Positions 11,133 to 23,305 are shown, counted from the first letter of the stretch. The stretch: DNA of 64,000 bases from Lingula anatina (GCF_001039355.2 NW_019773903.1:187315-251314), one strand, 5' to 3'. Numbers and translations are program-made. Notes: a model not told the origin generated them from the letters alone.

Positions 11133-13076
11133 TTATCTCCTTGATGTTCGCTGTATGGCCACAGCCTTTCTGTCCCATTCTGTAGTGTCTAACAATGACA
11201 ACATAAAATGCGCGACATCTGCTCTGTTCATGAGTCCCCAGCGTGCGCCGGGGACATGCATCCCCTCGTGGGTCAGAATTGGCAAATCTGAAAAGAATAA
11301 AATAAAATAAAAATAAAAAGGTTATTACATATCTGACAATGTGCACTGGTTATGTTCCTGGTTCCGTTAGTCTGTTTGTCAGTTCGCAGCATTATCCAAA
11401 ATCATGGACAGGTTTTGATAAAATTTTCAGGATAGGCATCAAACGGCTCAGAAAAGAAATGATAAGATTTTTTATGGGGGGGGGGGAGGTTTAGATTTCC
11501 TATGAAACGTGCTCTGTGTCGAAGCTACACGAGCAGTAGTAATTACGTATTATCTATTTTAATGGTGCACGTGACAGACCACAGACGATATTGGCAGGAT
11601 GCCATATGCCACCTGGCCTCAAATGTGGTTTGCGCTCTCTGAGTGCTTTCCTAATTGGTGTATTTTTTATTATTTTATTTAAATGTTTTTCTTGTCATAT
11701 TAAATTTAAAATTCAGTAGAAATAATGCTGACACCTTTCAACAGCTGTTTATTATCAATAGAATTGCTGAAGTTCATTTATCAATAGACAACAGTCCCTT
11801 CCCGACAATATAGGCCTTTAAGGCTATATCGACTATTGCAAACCCCAAGCCAAGACAGAGCTCCTTGAAGTTCGATTCCTACCTGAAAACGGCCCAGTGC
11901 CTAGCGAAGGCGGTCGGACAATGGTGAAGTTGATATCCTGGCAGTCGTCGAATAAGAAATGTTCCATTTCAGCCATGTTTACTAGAGTCCTCTTAAGAAC
12001 GAGGGGTTTCAAAATCCACTCTATAAACCACGGGTTACCCGGCAGTGCTGGAAAGGGGAAGTGTTATTATATAAGGAATCGGGCTAATATTGAGATGTTT
12101 GCCATCAAGTAACAATTTTAATTTAACTTTAACATCTCAATATTAAAAAGCTTGTAGAAAGTACCTGTACATGAAGCTGTTTATACACATATACACAGCA
12201 ACACAAGATAGCTCTAGATTTACCGTCTTTCAATTTCGTAAATATTATCAGTGTTAATATTGTCTGATATGACTGAGTGTGTTAGTTGTTAGAACAGACA
12301 CAATCTGCTGACATTGCGTTAGGTGTGACACCTTCTCTACGCAACAATTGCTTTAGGTGTGACTCACATTCTGTGCACCATGACGTCATACAGATCAGTC
12401 TGATGAGGCCCGTCTCTCTCATCGCGGCAACTATTGCTTTCATGGTCTCCGTATACAGAGTGACGGGCGCACGGAACGAGGATCTAGATCCCAAACACGA
12501 CAGCACCACCTCCTGCCCCCGGAAATGCTCTGAGAGTTCTTCTGCTGAAAATATGTCTGCTTTCACGACCTAGGGGTGCAAAGTATCGCTGTCACGATTA
12601 TATCAGAACATTTTTCTGCCAAGGAGAGAGAGGGAGAGATGAAGAGAGAGGGGGGGGGAGGGAAGGAGAGAGAGNNNNNNNNNNNNNNNNNNNNNNNNNN
12701 NNNNNNNNNNNNNNNNNNNNNNNNNNNNNNNNNNNNNNNNNNNNNNNNNNNNNNNNNNNNNNNNNNNNNNNNNNNNNNNNNNNTAGGGAAGGAGAGAGAG
12801 GGAGAGATGGAGAGAGGGGGGGGAGGGAAGGAGAGAGAGGGAGAGAGTGGGAGAGATAGGATAGGGAGGGAGCGAGAATTTCGTCTTCCATTATTAAAAG
12901 AACAACAAATATTATATCATATCATATTATATCACCTTCAGATTCTCATTTTGGACACTGTCCAGTTTGTCAGGGTTTCTGACCACCGCTGTCACGTGAT
13001 GTCCAGCGCTGAGGGCCTGCTTGACCACTTCCTGTCCCGAGGGTCCTGTCGCTCCCAGAACTACCAGACGCTTCAT
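11133..13076 (-). CDS. NAD(P)-binding oxidoreductase, BLVRB/flavin-reductase-like, tandem copy 2
   Basis: Minus-strand exons are 13076-12936 (ATG), 12569-12368, 12047-11883 and 11287-11133 (TAA); borders are GT-AG and phases agree, giving 220 residues. Residues 1-47 equal those of copy 1, including the Rossmann motif GATGPSG. Exon 2 has SCLGSRSSFRAPV where copy 1 has SCLGNRDRAPV. Downstream blocks are MTSWCTE, PGNPWFIEW, MAEMEHFLF, IVRPPSLGTGP and MNRADVAHFML. The C-terminus ends IQRTSRR where copy 1 has VQTGPKR. Cytosolic NAD(P)H-dependent reduction of a flavin or quinone-like acceptor is the family role; the substrate is not deducible. Both copies are intact and have diverged well beyond allelic level in exons 3-4, so this duplication is real, unlike the N-joined repeats nearby. 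A 109-base gap lies in intron 1. Confidence 0.9.
12675..12783. other. Assembly gap (109 N) in a GA-rich tract
   Basis: The N run sits inside a purine-rich GGAGAGAGA repeat (about 12621-12860) in intron 1 of BLVRB-like gene 2. Reading frames crossing it are meaningless. Confidence 0.99.
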
Positions 13077-13171
13077 CGTCAACGTTCTGACGGAATTGAG
13101 AACATGTTTTTTTCTTTTTCAGGTTATTTTTCAATATTTAGGGTATTTTCAACGTCCGTTCACTAACGCTT

Positions 13172-13221
<50 letters not shown>

Positions 13222-15668
13222 ACACACGGATGAAAGGAAAAGCGACATTACTGCATTTAGACGTGCTGCGGGGAGGAGGGGGTAGGTAGGTAGGTAATCC
13301 GAGGCAGATTGATCTAGTGAAGTATTCACTGCCTTCTCGGGCGTATATAGGACAAACAGGTGCTATATATTTGGACAGTGATCAATTGTCCCGTTCATTA
13401 AGCAGGTCAATTTTCATTAAACCTGACTAACCAGACCCATTACTTAGTATAAAGGTTGAATAGTTGAAAATCGTCTCAGAGCAGTGGTGTATAAAAGCTG
13501 GGGTAGCGTGTCTGTTAAATGTCACTTACCTTGTGGTCGGCTCGTGAAGGTTTAATCTAAATTAATAAGCTTGGTGAACTGAACAATGAATGTGCGTCAA
13601 GACGCTGTACGTGTATAAATAAGATAACGTTTTGGGTATCATACAAAATGATCTACTTGTGCACCTTGTTCTCTCTCTATGTCTCTTCCCAGTACCTCGT
13701 CACCCCGATGAGGTCAAGTCGTAGCATAGATAGCATTAAGCCGAGTGAATAGGCACGTGCTCCTTTACTTTGAAGACATTGAATATATCGCGTAAAGACC
13801 GCTGTTTAAAAAGCAGTTAGTTATTCCATTTTGTTGAAGACACATCGGAAGCAAATTTTAAGGGGTGAGTGAAGGCAGGGATTTTCTTAACCCCGTTCTT
13901 CGTTCGCTTAAGACTATCGTGGTTGAATAATTGCCGGTGTAACGTGACAGAGAGTACCCCTTAAAAGAGAGTTCGCTTCCCATTCATTTTTACAGGTAAA
14001 CCTCGCCCTAGATTTTGACCCACTTAGGTCGGGCTAACCCTAACCACTATAACTATATGGAGGGAGGATTTTCTGTTTCACGGACCCTCGGTTTCGTTAC
14101 CCCGGAAAATGTGGATTGGTTTACATACCGTCCAATTTTAACAGTCGTCATGAAAACAGTGCACATACTGAAAACCTGTGTATCCCCCCCCCTTTTTCGC
14201 CATTGCCCGTTAAATTTTCAAAACAATAGTTATATTGCTTAAAGGTACATACGAACCGAGCATCGGTGGAGAGTGGATTCCCAGTAACACATGTAAACCA
14301 CTTCTACTAGATTCTTATATGACTTAAATAAATTCGATATGCCAAGGGATAAACTGAATAGATCACTCGATCAGCCATAAAAGACCTTTAGACTGCTCCT
14401 TTCTTTAAATTTTTGGTTGTAAATTTAACCTACTTTCGTGACCTACTTTCCTGCCCCATTGACATACAGCTTAGAATGCCAGCAGAAAAATCCGTTCAAA
14501 CATCATTTTCGGGTAAAATTAAACAATGCCTTTTGGTAATTATCTTAGTTATACTACTTAAAACTATATGCTGGCATTTGGTTGGTTTTTGTGACAAAAA
14601 ATTGACTTTGTATACATCTTTAAGTTACGAAGCGCCCTTATTTACGATGTACCAGAGGTATCAATTAAACATTTCTAAAGGCATCTATGGGTCACCGTAT
14701 TATTTATATGGCTTGTGTAAGGAAAGGGGGGGGGGGCACAGACAACGTGCAGTTGATACCCATGCACGTGCATATCCAACATTTTGAATAAAAATGCCTA
14801 AACAAAGAGATAAATCTGGGCTTCAACAAAAGTTATTATTCAATTAATAGATCTTTATTGGATCTGGCAATTTTTTTACAAAGGCTTTACCTTTAAAATA
14901 TAAATAAGATATTTTTAAATAAAGCACTGTGTACATTTATTATTGCATAATTGCTTAAAGCAATAATAACTCTTCCTTTGAGATTCAAAAATCCGCATGA
15001 AATACATTGTAAACAACGCATGGAAATATATTCTATTGTATTTCACCACTAAAACGGCCGTTATTGTAGGAAAACTAAAATCTGTGCTTGTCAATAGGGC
15101 TTTCGATCCCTTTTTTCCGGTCGACAAGTGCATTCGTTGCTAATGACGTAATGGTGTCACGCGGATTCTCGCGTTCATTCGAGACCAAAATAACATGGCG
15201 GGAAACCCTCAGACGTAAGTTGCGAGTTTTTGTACAATGCGTCGGATAACGAAAAGCCCAGAATGGCACACATTGTGGATATAAATGCATTTTAACAAAA
15301 AGACGAATATATCTCATGAATCTTATATAGTGTTGTTGTTGTCTGCTTTTCCCGCGGTTGTAAGTAGGTCACCAGTGACTTTGCAATGTCAGAGAGACCT
15401 CCGTCAGTTAATTAACAAAAAACCGTACGTTTAGGAAAAAACCCTGGATTAACTTCGAATGCAGGAATGGGGTCGTTGGCCATTGGTAAGTACGGGAAAA
15501 TTGCCGTTTTTTCCAGGAAAATCCAATTTTTGGCCAAAACGAAGAGTTATTATGACTTTAATTACTGCCGTAAAGTGAGTAAAAATTACTTTTTAAGCGC
15601 ACTACAGTACATCATGTTTTTATAAAATGGCAGTGTTTTGGATTTTTCCCCTTATTCATGAATCGTGA
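13077..15668. other. Upstream region of BLVRB-like gene 2 and spacer to CDA
   Basis: The minus-strand acceptor CCGTCAG just before the ATG, with a conserved donor CACAAG|GTAAGT (exon side ending at 13530), suggests a non-coding first exon, as for gene 1. Homology to the gene 1 upstream DNA runs to about 13950. Beyond that the spacer is unremarkable. It contains an unrecognised 124-codon plus-strand frame at 14413-14787 with one hydrophobic stretch (CLLVIILVILLKTICWHLVGF is its core region), directly overlapped by AATAAA. I do not call that a gene. Confidence 0.55.
13171..13227. repeat. (CA)n microsatellite
   Basis: A CA dinucleotide run ending in imperfect CACGCA units, in the inferred 5' UTR intron of BLVRB-like gene 2. 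Confidence 0.96.
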
Positions 15669-17179
15669 CTAAACACGCTCAGCCAGCAAGTCTTTGGGTC
15701 CAAAACTCATAGGAAGTAGGGCGTCCACTCTAAGTTTCTTGACCGTCATGTCCGCTGACTTGACCAAGTATAGGTGCCAGTCTGCGCCAAACTGAAACAG
15801 TCAAAACTATCTGTGGAAATATATACTCAAGACTCAAGACAGGAAGGATAGGATGGTGTGGTACTCATCCGCAACTGATTAATGAATTTGACATTGAATC
15901 CAGGCGTATAGTCGGGATGCGGGTGGGGGAGGTGGATATGGAGGACCCCCCTTATTTGCCAGGAAAAGTTCCGCTGTGGGTAAAATTTGATCTAGATATA
16001 CGAAGCTTTCATGGTAATAAATAAATATATAAATAAATAAAAACTTTTTATAGAAAAAGAGCCCCCATTTTAAAAATTACTGGCAATGGACCTTGAATGG
16101 TAAAACTGTGATAAATGCTACTTGCTGGTATAAGAAACGCCTCACCTCTTCATAAACTTGTCTGCAAGCTCCACATGGCCCTTTAAAAGTATCCTTTATG
16201 TCACTAAAAGAGAAAAAATTGAGTTTCAGAGGCTTGCTTCTGCATTTTATAATATCTGTGCCTGCGCCATCTGAACCTCGGTGCGCAGCGTGTACTTAAA
16301 GATTACCGCGCCAATCACAACTGTCAGACGTGTCTTTTAACTACGCCACATGTCCTTTTATGGAACCGCGAAATCCGGATGCGGCAAACTTCAACCAAAA
16401 TTTTCGTTCAAGTGTCATAAATGTTTGCTTACTCTGTCGACACCTCATTCGTGAACATATAATTTCAACTCACCATATAACTGCCATTGCTTTAAATTTT
16501 CTCTTTCCTGCTGTGACGGCATTCCAAATGGCGACTCTTTCCGCACACACCGTCAGCCCATACGAGGCGTTTTCAACGTTGCACCCTTGTTAACAAATAA
16601 CACACAAATTCTGTGGAAAAGCGGAATGGATGCAGGTAATCTATGCTAGCTTGTAGGTACAAATTGCATTAAAAAAAAGGACTGTCTTAACGTCCATTTG
16701 TTGTCAAAGACAAGTATTTCTGTCTTAATATTCGTCATTATAAGCACAGTGCAAAGGTGAATGCCCAAGATATACTTCGTTGCCACGGGCGACTCTCCTT
16801 CTTACTTACTTCCTTGCGCTCAGTCTCAACAATCCCGACACGTTCTCCATAAATTCCTTTAATTCCCTCTCCTTTCCCCTTCCCTCCCCCACTCCTCCAC
16901 CCCGCTTTCAATTTCGTACCTCTCTCTCTCTCTCTCCTCTCTCACTTTTTCCTCGCTCTTAGATCCCATTCCCGCCATGTAGGGAACAGTTTTTCTCTCC
17001 CCCCACACATTACCTGCAACCAAGCTCCCGTCGTCGCATAAGATGGCGGCACCAACATGGAAACCACTGTACGGACAGTGAGCACGAGTCCTCGCCTCCA
17101 TGGCCGCCGTCACCATCCCCTGCAAATCTGCTGAAAGCGACGTTACTTTACAGACATCTTTTTCCTGGTCCCTTTCCAT
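15669..17179 (-). CDS. CDA: Cytidine deaminase
   Basis: This enzyme of pyrimidine salvage hydrolyses cytidine and deoxycytidine to uridine and deoxyuridine in the cytosol. Minus-strand exons are 17179-17014 (ATG), 16585-16474, 16203-16146 and 15791-15669 (TAG). Phases agree and the product is 152 residues (human CDA 146). Motifs in order are [11 protein letters not shown] near residue 35; [18 protein letters not shown], with the first zinc Cys and the catalytic Glu in [14 protein letters not shown] with the other two zinc Cys; and [11 protein letters not shown] at the C-terminus. The four-exon layout matches animal CDA genes. Exon 1 is the part repeated as a stub at 19632-19744, which I attribute to assembly. 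The gene lies downstream of, and on the same strand as, the amidohydrolase, over 1.6 kb away. Identification is secure. Confidence 0.96.
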
Positions 17180-17680
17180 GTTTCAATTTCAAAACTTAAG
17201 TTTGGTGGGTTTCGTTAGTTAATTGGTTATGAGGAACTCGTTCTTGGTGCTAGGTAAATATGGCGCATCTACTGGTACAGTGAATTGCAGAACGAACAGT
17301 GACCCTATCACCAGGGTATGACTTGGATCGATGGCCTATCACTGATGACCTCTTCCAAGTACAACCAAGAGTAGTTTTATCATTAGAAGCACACTATGAG
17401 TGTTCACTCTTTAAACAAATGATCAGTTATGGACCCTACCGAGACAAATTGTCGAAGGGGCTGAGGACATTTGACAGGAATATCGAAAGACTGTAAAGTA
17501 ATTCTAAAAACTTTTTAAATCTTGTTTGTTTATTATTGTTTTGCCCTTCTACAAGTGTACCTGGCGGGGAATGACCTCATTACTCGGGGTATTTATGTAT
17601 TCTGCATTGTGTCAATCGCACTGGGTAACTAATATCTCGGTTGCTGTTGAGCGCGAATCTTTGGCAAATGTTATTGCGCG

Positions 17681-17795
17681 CACAGTACTGCCCAAGCCGG
17701 TCGCACAGGACTGCCCAGGCCAGTCGCACAGGACAGCCCAAGCCAGTCGCACAGGACAGCCCAAGCCAGTCGCACAGGACAGCCCAAGCCAGCCG
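17681..17795. repeat. 23-bp minisatellite, five units
   Basis: Five units of the type CACAGGACAGCCCAAGCC plus AGTCG lie head to tail. In the repeated block the array has only one unit (20236-20258), so the number of units differs between the two assembled copies. Confidence 0.92.
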
Positions 17796-17843
17796 CGCAG
17801 CACTTGATTGGTCAACAGAGTCTGGAGTAGGCATTTCAAGTCG

Positions 17844-18164
17844 CCATTGGGAGCATTCACATCGACAAGAGCCGAGGTCTTGTAAGGCTGCGACCTAAAT
17901 ATGGCAGACATACATGTAAGGAAGATCGCTTAATCCATTAACGGTCCCCCGCCTCTTTCACACCTTTCCACGCGTCGTCCCTGCGGGGGCACACTAATTA
18001 AATCTCGGCTCAATTCAATCGGTCGAGGGACGACGCTTGGGGAGCCGTGTGAAAGCGGAGAGACTATTACAGGATTGAGCGGTGTCCCTTTCATGAAGGT
18101 CCCGCCATATTTAGGTTGCGGCCTTATTAGATCTCGGCTCTTCTCGATGTGAATGCTCCCATTG
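17844..18164. mobile_element. Foldback element with long inverted repeats
   Basis: The left arm begins CCATTGGGAGCATTCACATC and the right arm ends in its complement (GATGTGAATGCTCCCATTG). Pairing continues inward through CTAAATATGGC and CGCGTCGTCCCT, so almost all of the 321 bp folds on itself. It has no coding capacity. I see no certain target duplication, so the superfamily is unassigned. The same insertion is present in the duplicate block (20307-20628). Confidence 0.82.
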
Positions 18165-18863
18165 TCTTCATTCGAACCTGGCTTCGCTTGCTTCACATGC
18201 TTCAGGGTAGACGAGTTTGTGAAAGAAACTCTTTCCTCATTCATTTTGAAGATGTGATCATCATCATTCACCTGTATAGGATGGCCTAGTGGTTAGAATG
18301 ACTATCCAGTAACCCGTTTTGGAGTTTTGGAAGACCCCCCCCCCCCTTTAAACCTTAGGCCTACCCTACGTACATGTAGCAAATGGTATGATGAATACGT
18401 ATGCCAGTGGCAAATTCTGTGTAAATACCGCCCCCCCTTGGGTTTTCGCACTTCCAAACACGGGCAATTCATAACAAACAAAACGAGCCAGAATGCCAAC
18501 ACTCTACAAACCGCAGGAATTTTTTTTCTGTATTCTGTGGTGGATTTACCTCGCTTCGCTGGCTGAAAGGAACCTTGTAGTCCCCCGTCCTTCCCCTTTG
18601 CAAACACTTGGATCTTGGATGTCTTTTAAAAGTAGAAAGTACTTAAACTTAAAAGTAAAATCAAACAAATCATTGCATCTGTGCTCATTTATTTTCCAGT
18701 AAAATCATTTGTTTGTTATAAACATTTCAAGTTGTGCGGGCAACAATCAAATTTCAAAAAAGTCAGCACCAGATAGACCCGTTCAAGTAATTCTTTGGTA
18801 GCATGAATGGAAAGGTATTCCACGGTCTGCTTACTTTGAATCAAACAAATTGCAACACCGAGT

Positions 18864-19480
18864 TCATGTATTTGCCAGGATATGGGCGTATTTCATCATG
18901 TCGGCCAATATGGCCTTATTCGGGAAAGGCTCGGGCGGTGACGTCACGGTGTGCGTCATTCCTTCCCGCCACACTGCAACAGGCTGGAGAAGCTTTTTCA
19001 CCTCACGGACCTCCCCGATGGTGTCCTCTAACTCTAAATCAACCCCTTTCTCCCGGAGGACGGTGATGTCCGCACAGGACCCGACGGAAAGAGAGCCGAT
19101 TTGGTCACTGGCACCAACGGCTGCAGCAGGAGTTGCCGTCACGGCTTTGACCACTTCCAATATCGGCATCCCGATATGATAGAACTTACTCATCACAATA
19201 GGCAGGTCGTACGCTGGCCCCATGGTGTTCCCAGAATGCAAATCGGTACTGATCACATCCGGCCAAAAGTTTTGCTCAGCGCAACTTTCAGCGACCCACC
19301 ATGCAAATGACCCCTGCCCGTGACCTACGTCAAAAATGACACCCCGTTTCTTGGCCAGCCACACCCCAGGGTCGATTTTCTTCGTAGCTTGGTCAACAAT
19401 TGAGCTTGAAAAGCTGTGGAAAGAGTGCGTATAGATGTCACCCTTTTTCAGACTTCCTGGACAAGAAAGTTCTTTGGCAT
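18864..19480 (-). pseudogene. Second copy of amidohydrolase terminal exon (probable alternative haplotype)
   Basis: The block has the same length (617 bases), the same acceptor (CTAG before GATGCCAAAG) and the same reading frame as the terminal exon at 21320-21936. A few residues differ, e.g. REKGVD for REKVVD, THTVTS for THAVTS, and a C-terminus ILANT for ILANM. It lacks exons 1-4, and a single N (19631) divides the two blocks. It is either an uncollapsed allele or a genuine exon duplication. The first reading is favoured because intergenic DNA on both sides is equally duplicated. The exon itself is intact; it is listed under pseudogene only because it is an isolated copy. Confidence 0.75.
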
Positions 19481-19563
19481 CTAGAATGGAAATTTAGTTC
19501 TATTCACATGATCGATGGTGTAAATTGTTAAAAAACAACAACTTCTTAAGCAGGATTTGCATT

Positions 19564-19567
<4 letters not shown>

Positions 19568-19609
<42 letters not shown>

Positions 19610-19630
19610 AAAAGCAAAAAAAAAAAAAAA
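19568..19630. repeat. (CA)n plus poly-A next to a single-N join
   Basis: A CA dinucleotide run (about 19568-19604) is followed by an A-rich tail that ends at the N at 19631. The join point of two near-identical blocks falls here. Confidence 0.9.
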
Positions 19631-19631
19631 N

Positions 19632-19744
19632 CTGTACGGACAGTGAGCACGAGTCCTCGCCTCCATGGCCGCCGTCACCATCCCCTGCAAATCTGCTGAA
19701 AGCGACGTTACTTTACAGACATCTAATTCCTGGTCACTTTCCAT
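19632..19744 (-). pseudogene. Truncated second copy of CDA exon 1
   Basis: Minus-strand ATG at 19744 begins [16 protein letters not shown] against [16 protein letters not shown] in the full gene. The sequence stops at CPY where it meets the N at 19631, without a splice donor. Exons 2-4 are absent. It probably belongs to the second allele of CDA rather than to a separate gene. Confidence 0.8.
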
Positions 19745-20306
19745 ATTTCAATTTCAAAATTTAAGTTTGGTTGGCTTCGTTAGTTAATTGGAACTCGTTC
19801 TTGGTGCTAGGTAAATATGGCGCATCTGCTGATACAGTGAACTGCAGAACGAACAGTGACCCTAACACCAGGTTATGACTTGGATCGATGGCCTATCACT
19901 GATGACCTCTTCCAAGTACAACCAAGAGCAGTTTTATCATTAGAAGCACACAATGAGTGTTCACTCTTTAAACAAATCGGTTATGGACCCTACCAAGACA
20001 AATTGTCGAGGCTGAGGACATTTGACAGAAATATAGAAAGACTGTAAAGTAATTCTACAAACTTTTTGAATCCTGTTTATTTATAATTGTTTTGCCCTCC
20101 TACAAGTGTACTTGGCGGGGAATGACCTCATTACTCGGGGTATTTAAGTATTCTGCATCGTGCCAATCGCACTGGGTAACTAATATCTCGGTTGTTGTTG
20201 AGCGCGAATCTTAATTAGGCAAATGTTATTGCGCGCACAGGACAGCCCAAGCCAGTCGCACAGCACGTGATTGGTCAACAGAGTTTGGAGTGGACATTTC
20301 AAGTCG

Positions 20307-20628
20307 CCATTGGGAGCATTCACATCGAGAAGAGCCGAGGTCTTGTAAGGCTGCGACCTAAATATGGCAGACATACATGAAAGGAAGATCGCTTAATCCA
20401 TTAACGGTCCCCCTCCTCTTTCACACCTCCCCACGCGTCGTCCCTGCGGGGGCACACTAATTAAATCTCGGCTCAATTCAATCGGTCGAGGGACGACGCT
20501 TGGGGAGCCGTGTGAGAAGCGGAGCGACTATTACAGGATTGAGCGGTTTCCATTTCATGTTGGTCCCGCCATATTTAGGTTGCGGCCTTATTAGATCTCG
20601 GCTCTTCTCGATGTGAATGCTCCCATTG
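20307..20628. mobile_element. Foldback element, copy in the duplicated block
   Basis: Nearly identical to 17844-18164 and in the same place relative to the flanking sequence, so it is not an independent insertion. Confidence 0.8.
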
Positions 20629-21319
20629 TCTTCATTCGAACCTGGCTTCGCTTGCTTCACATGCTTCAGGGTAGACGAGTTTGTGAAAGAAACTCTTTCC
20701 TCATTCATTTTGAAGATGTGATCATCATCATTCACCTGTATAGGATGGCCTTGTGGTTAGAATGACTATCCAGTAACCTGTTTTGGAGTTTTGGAAGACC
20801 CCCCTTTAAACCCTACCCTACGTAGGCCCCTACATGTAGCAAATGGTATGATGAATATGTATGCCAGTGGCAATTCTGTGTAAATACCCCCCCCTTGGGT
20901 TTTCGCACTTCCAAACACGGGCACTTCATAACAAACAAAACGAGCCAGAATCCCAACACCCTACAAACCGCAGGAATTATTTTCTGTATTCTGTGGTGGA
21001 TTTACCTCGCTTCGCTGGCTGAAAGGAACCTTGTACTCCCCCCTCCCTCCCCTTTGCAAACACTTGGATCTTGGATGTCTTTTAAAAGTAAAAAGTACTT
21101 TTATTTAAAAGTAAAATCAAACAAATCATTGCATTTGTGCTCATCTATTTTCCAGTAAAATCAGTTGTTTGTTATAAACATTTCAAGTTGTGCGGTCAAC
21201 AATCAAATTTCAAAAAAGTCAGCACCAGATAGACCCGTTCCAGTAATTCTTTGGTAGCATGAATGGAAAGGTGTCCCACGGTCTGCTTACTTTGAATCAA
21301 ACAAATTGCGACACCGACA

Positions 21320-23207
21320 TCACATATTCGCCAGGATATGGGCGGATTTCATCATGTCGGCCAATATGGCCTTATTCGGGAAAGGCTCGGGCGGTGACGT
21401 CACGGCGTGCGTCATTCCTTCCCGCCACACCGCAACAGGCTGGAGAAGCTTTTTCACCTCACGGACCTCCCCGATGGTGTCCTCTAACTCTAAATCAACC
21501 ACTTTCTCCCGGAGGACGGTGATGTCCGCACAGGACCCGACGGAAAGAGAGCCGATCTGGTCACTGGCACCAACGGCTGCAGCAGGAGTTGCCGTCACGG
21601 CTTTGACCACTTCCAATATCGGCATCCCGATGTGATAGAACTTACTCATCACAATAGGCAGGTCGTACGCTGGCCCCATGGTGTTCCCAGAATGCAAATC
21701 GGTACTGATTACATCCGGCCAAAAGTTTTGCTCAGCGCAACTTTCAGCGACCCACCACGCAAATGACCCCTGCCCGTGACCTACGTCAAAAATGACACCC
21801 CTTTTCTTGGCCAGCCACACCCCAGGGTCGATTTTCTTCGTAGCTTGGTCAACAATTGAGCTTGAAAAGCTGTGGAAAGAGTGCGTATAGATGTCACCCT
21901 TTTTCAGACTTCCTGGACAAGAAAGTTCTTTGGCATCTAGAATGGAAATTTAGTCCTATTCACATGATGGTGTAAATTGTTAAAAAACAACAACTTCTTA
22001 AGCAGGATTTGCATTAAAAAAAAAAACAGTTCACAGAATTTTGCTAAAACGGGAGGGTGGGGGTGGGGGGGCGATAGGATTTAAAAGCCGGTTAGCTGCG
22101 CCCCTTTCCTTCCCACAGTGCACCATAACTGTTATTTGCAGCTCGTTCTAAGAACTAGGAATAATTATATAATCTACTGTCGCACACATACCCTCCGAGT
22201 GCAGTGGTACCGTAGATATAGTGTGGTGGGTCATCAGCGGTAGTCCTGTCTTCTCTGATACCTCCAAAGCTCTTCTGGAGTGTAAACAAAAATATGAACA
22301 TGGAACTGATAAATAATTAATACAATGAATAACTGAATGCGTTTTTTTTTCTGCAAAAGTTCATAAAAATAATACAAAGCTCTTCTGTAATGTAATGTAA
22401 AATAAAAAATAAAAATAAGATAAAAATAAAATTCAAAATAAAAAAAAACAAATATAAATATGAATACTGTCAACAAGTATGCAACAGTAGCTTCTGTTTT
22501 GCGTAATTTTCTACATAAGCTCACCGACAAACAGTCCAAGTAAACATATATATGAGAGAACAGTTTCATTAGCTCTGTATGTATAAATTCAAATTACTGT
22601 TTTTCTTTTTATCAAGAGCTTGTAAAATATGTGGGTATTACCTCCAATATTTCTGTGACTGTCAGTCACCATCATCAGGGAGTAAATGACTATGNCCTGC
22701 AAGAGTTCATAAAAATAATACAAAACTCTTCTGTAATGTAATGTAAAATAAAAAATAAAAATAAGATAAAAATAAAATTCAAAATAAAAAACGAATATAA
22801 ATATAAATATGAATACTGTCAACAAGTATGCAACTGTAGCTTCTGCTTTGCGTAAGTTTCTACATAAGCTCACCGACAAACAGTCCAAGTAAACATATAT
22901 AATTTTTATTTTAATATTTTTGCCAGCGTGAGCCATATATTTTACCCCACCTGTACGCTTCGTGCTCATTTCTGCCCTGGTCCGCCACATTGGCTGTCAG
23001 CCTAATCTTTATCCCCACAATCAGGTCTCTGTTTTGTTCCACGGTGTCTAGACATCCCTGGACGTCCAGGTGTTGAATGGCGTCACACTCACCTCCAGTG
23101 CCTGGAATACAAGGATTGTGTTTGGTGAGATTGACAACACATTCCCTCAAATTACTTCAATTGTGTTTGTTGAGACTGTCACAATCACGGAATGAGCTGA
23201 AGTGAGT

Positions 23208-23305
<98 letters not shown>

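Larger units (their letters stand above)
17180..18863. other. Spacer between CDA and amidohydrolase, first assembled copy
   Basis: It holds a 23-bp tandem array (17681-17795) and a foldback element (17844-18164), and otherwise no gene. TTTATT near 18690 could be the amidohydrolase poly(A) signal on the minus strand. Nearly the whole stretch recurs at about 19745-21319. Confidence 0.65.

Noticed and set aside
12576-13166. 196-codon plus-strand frame
   Set aside because: It crosses the 109-base N gap and a GA repeat and runs antisense to exon 1 of BLVRB-like gene 2.
15194-15485. Possible short first exons (ATGGCGGGAAAC...AGAC|GTAAGT and a 21-base exon 15465-15485)
   Set aside because: Good splice donors but no downstream exons or recognisable protein could be found.
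17580-17911. Frames with AQDSPSQ/WAVLCDWLG repeats on both strands
   Set aside because: Translations of the 23-bp tandem array; no gene context.
18280-18320. tRNA-like box A (TGGCCTAGTGG), suggesting a tRNA-derived SINE
   Set aside because: No matching box B at the right distance on the same strand; the nearby GGTTCGAATG is on the opposite strand and upstream.
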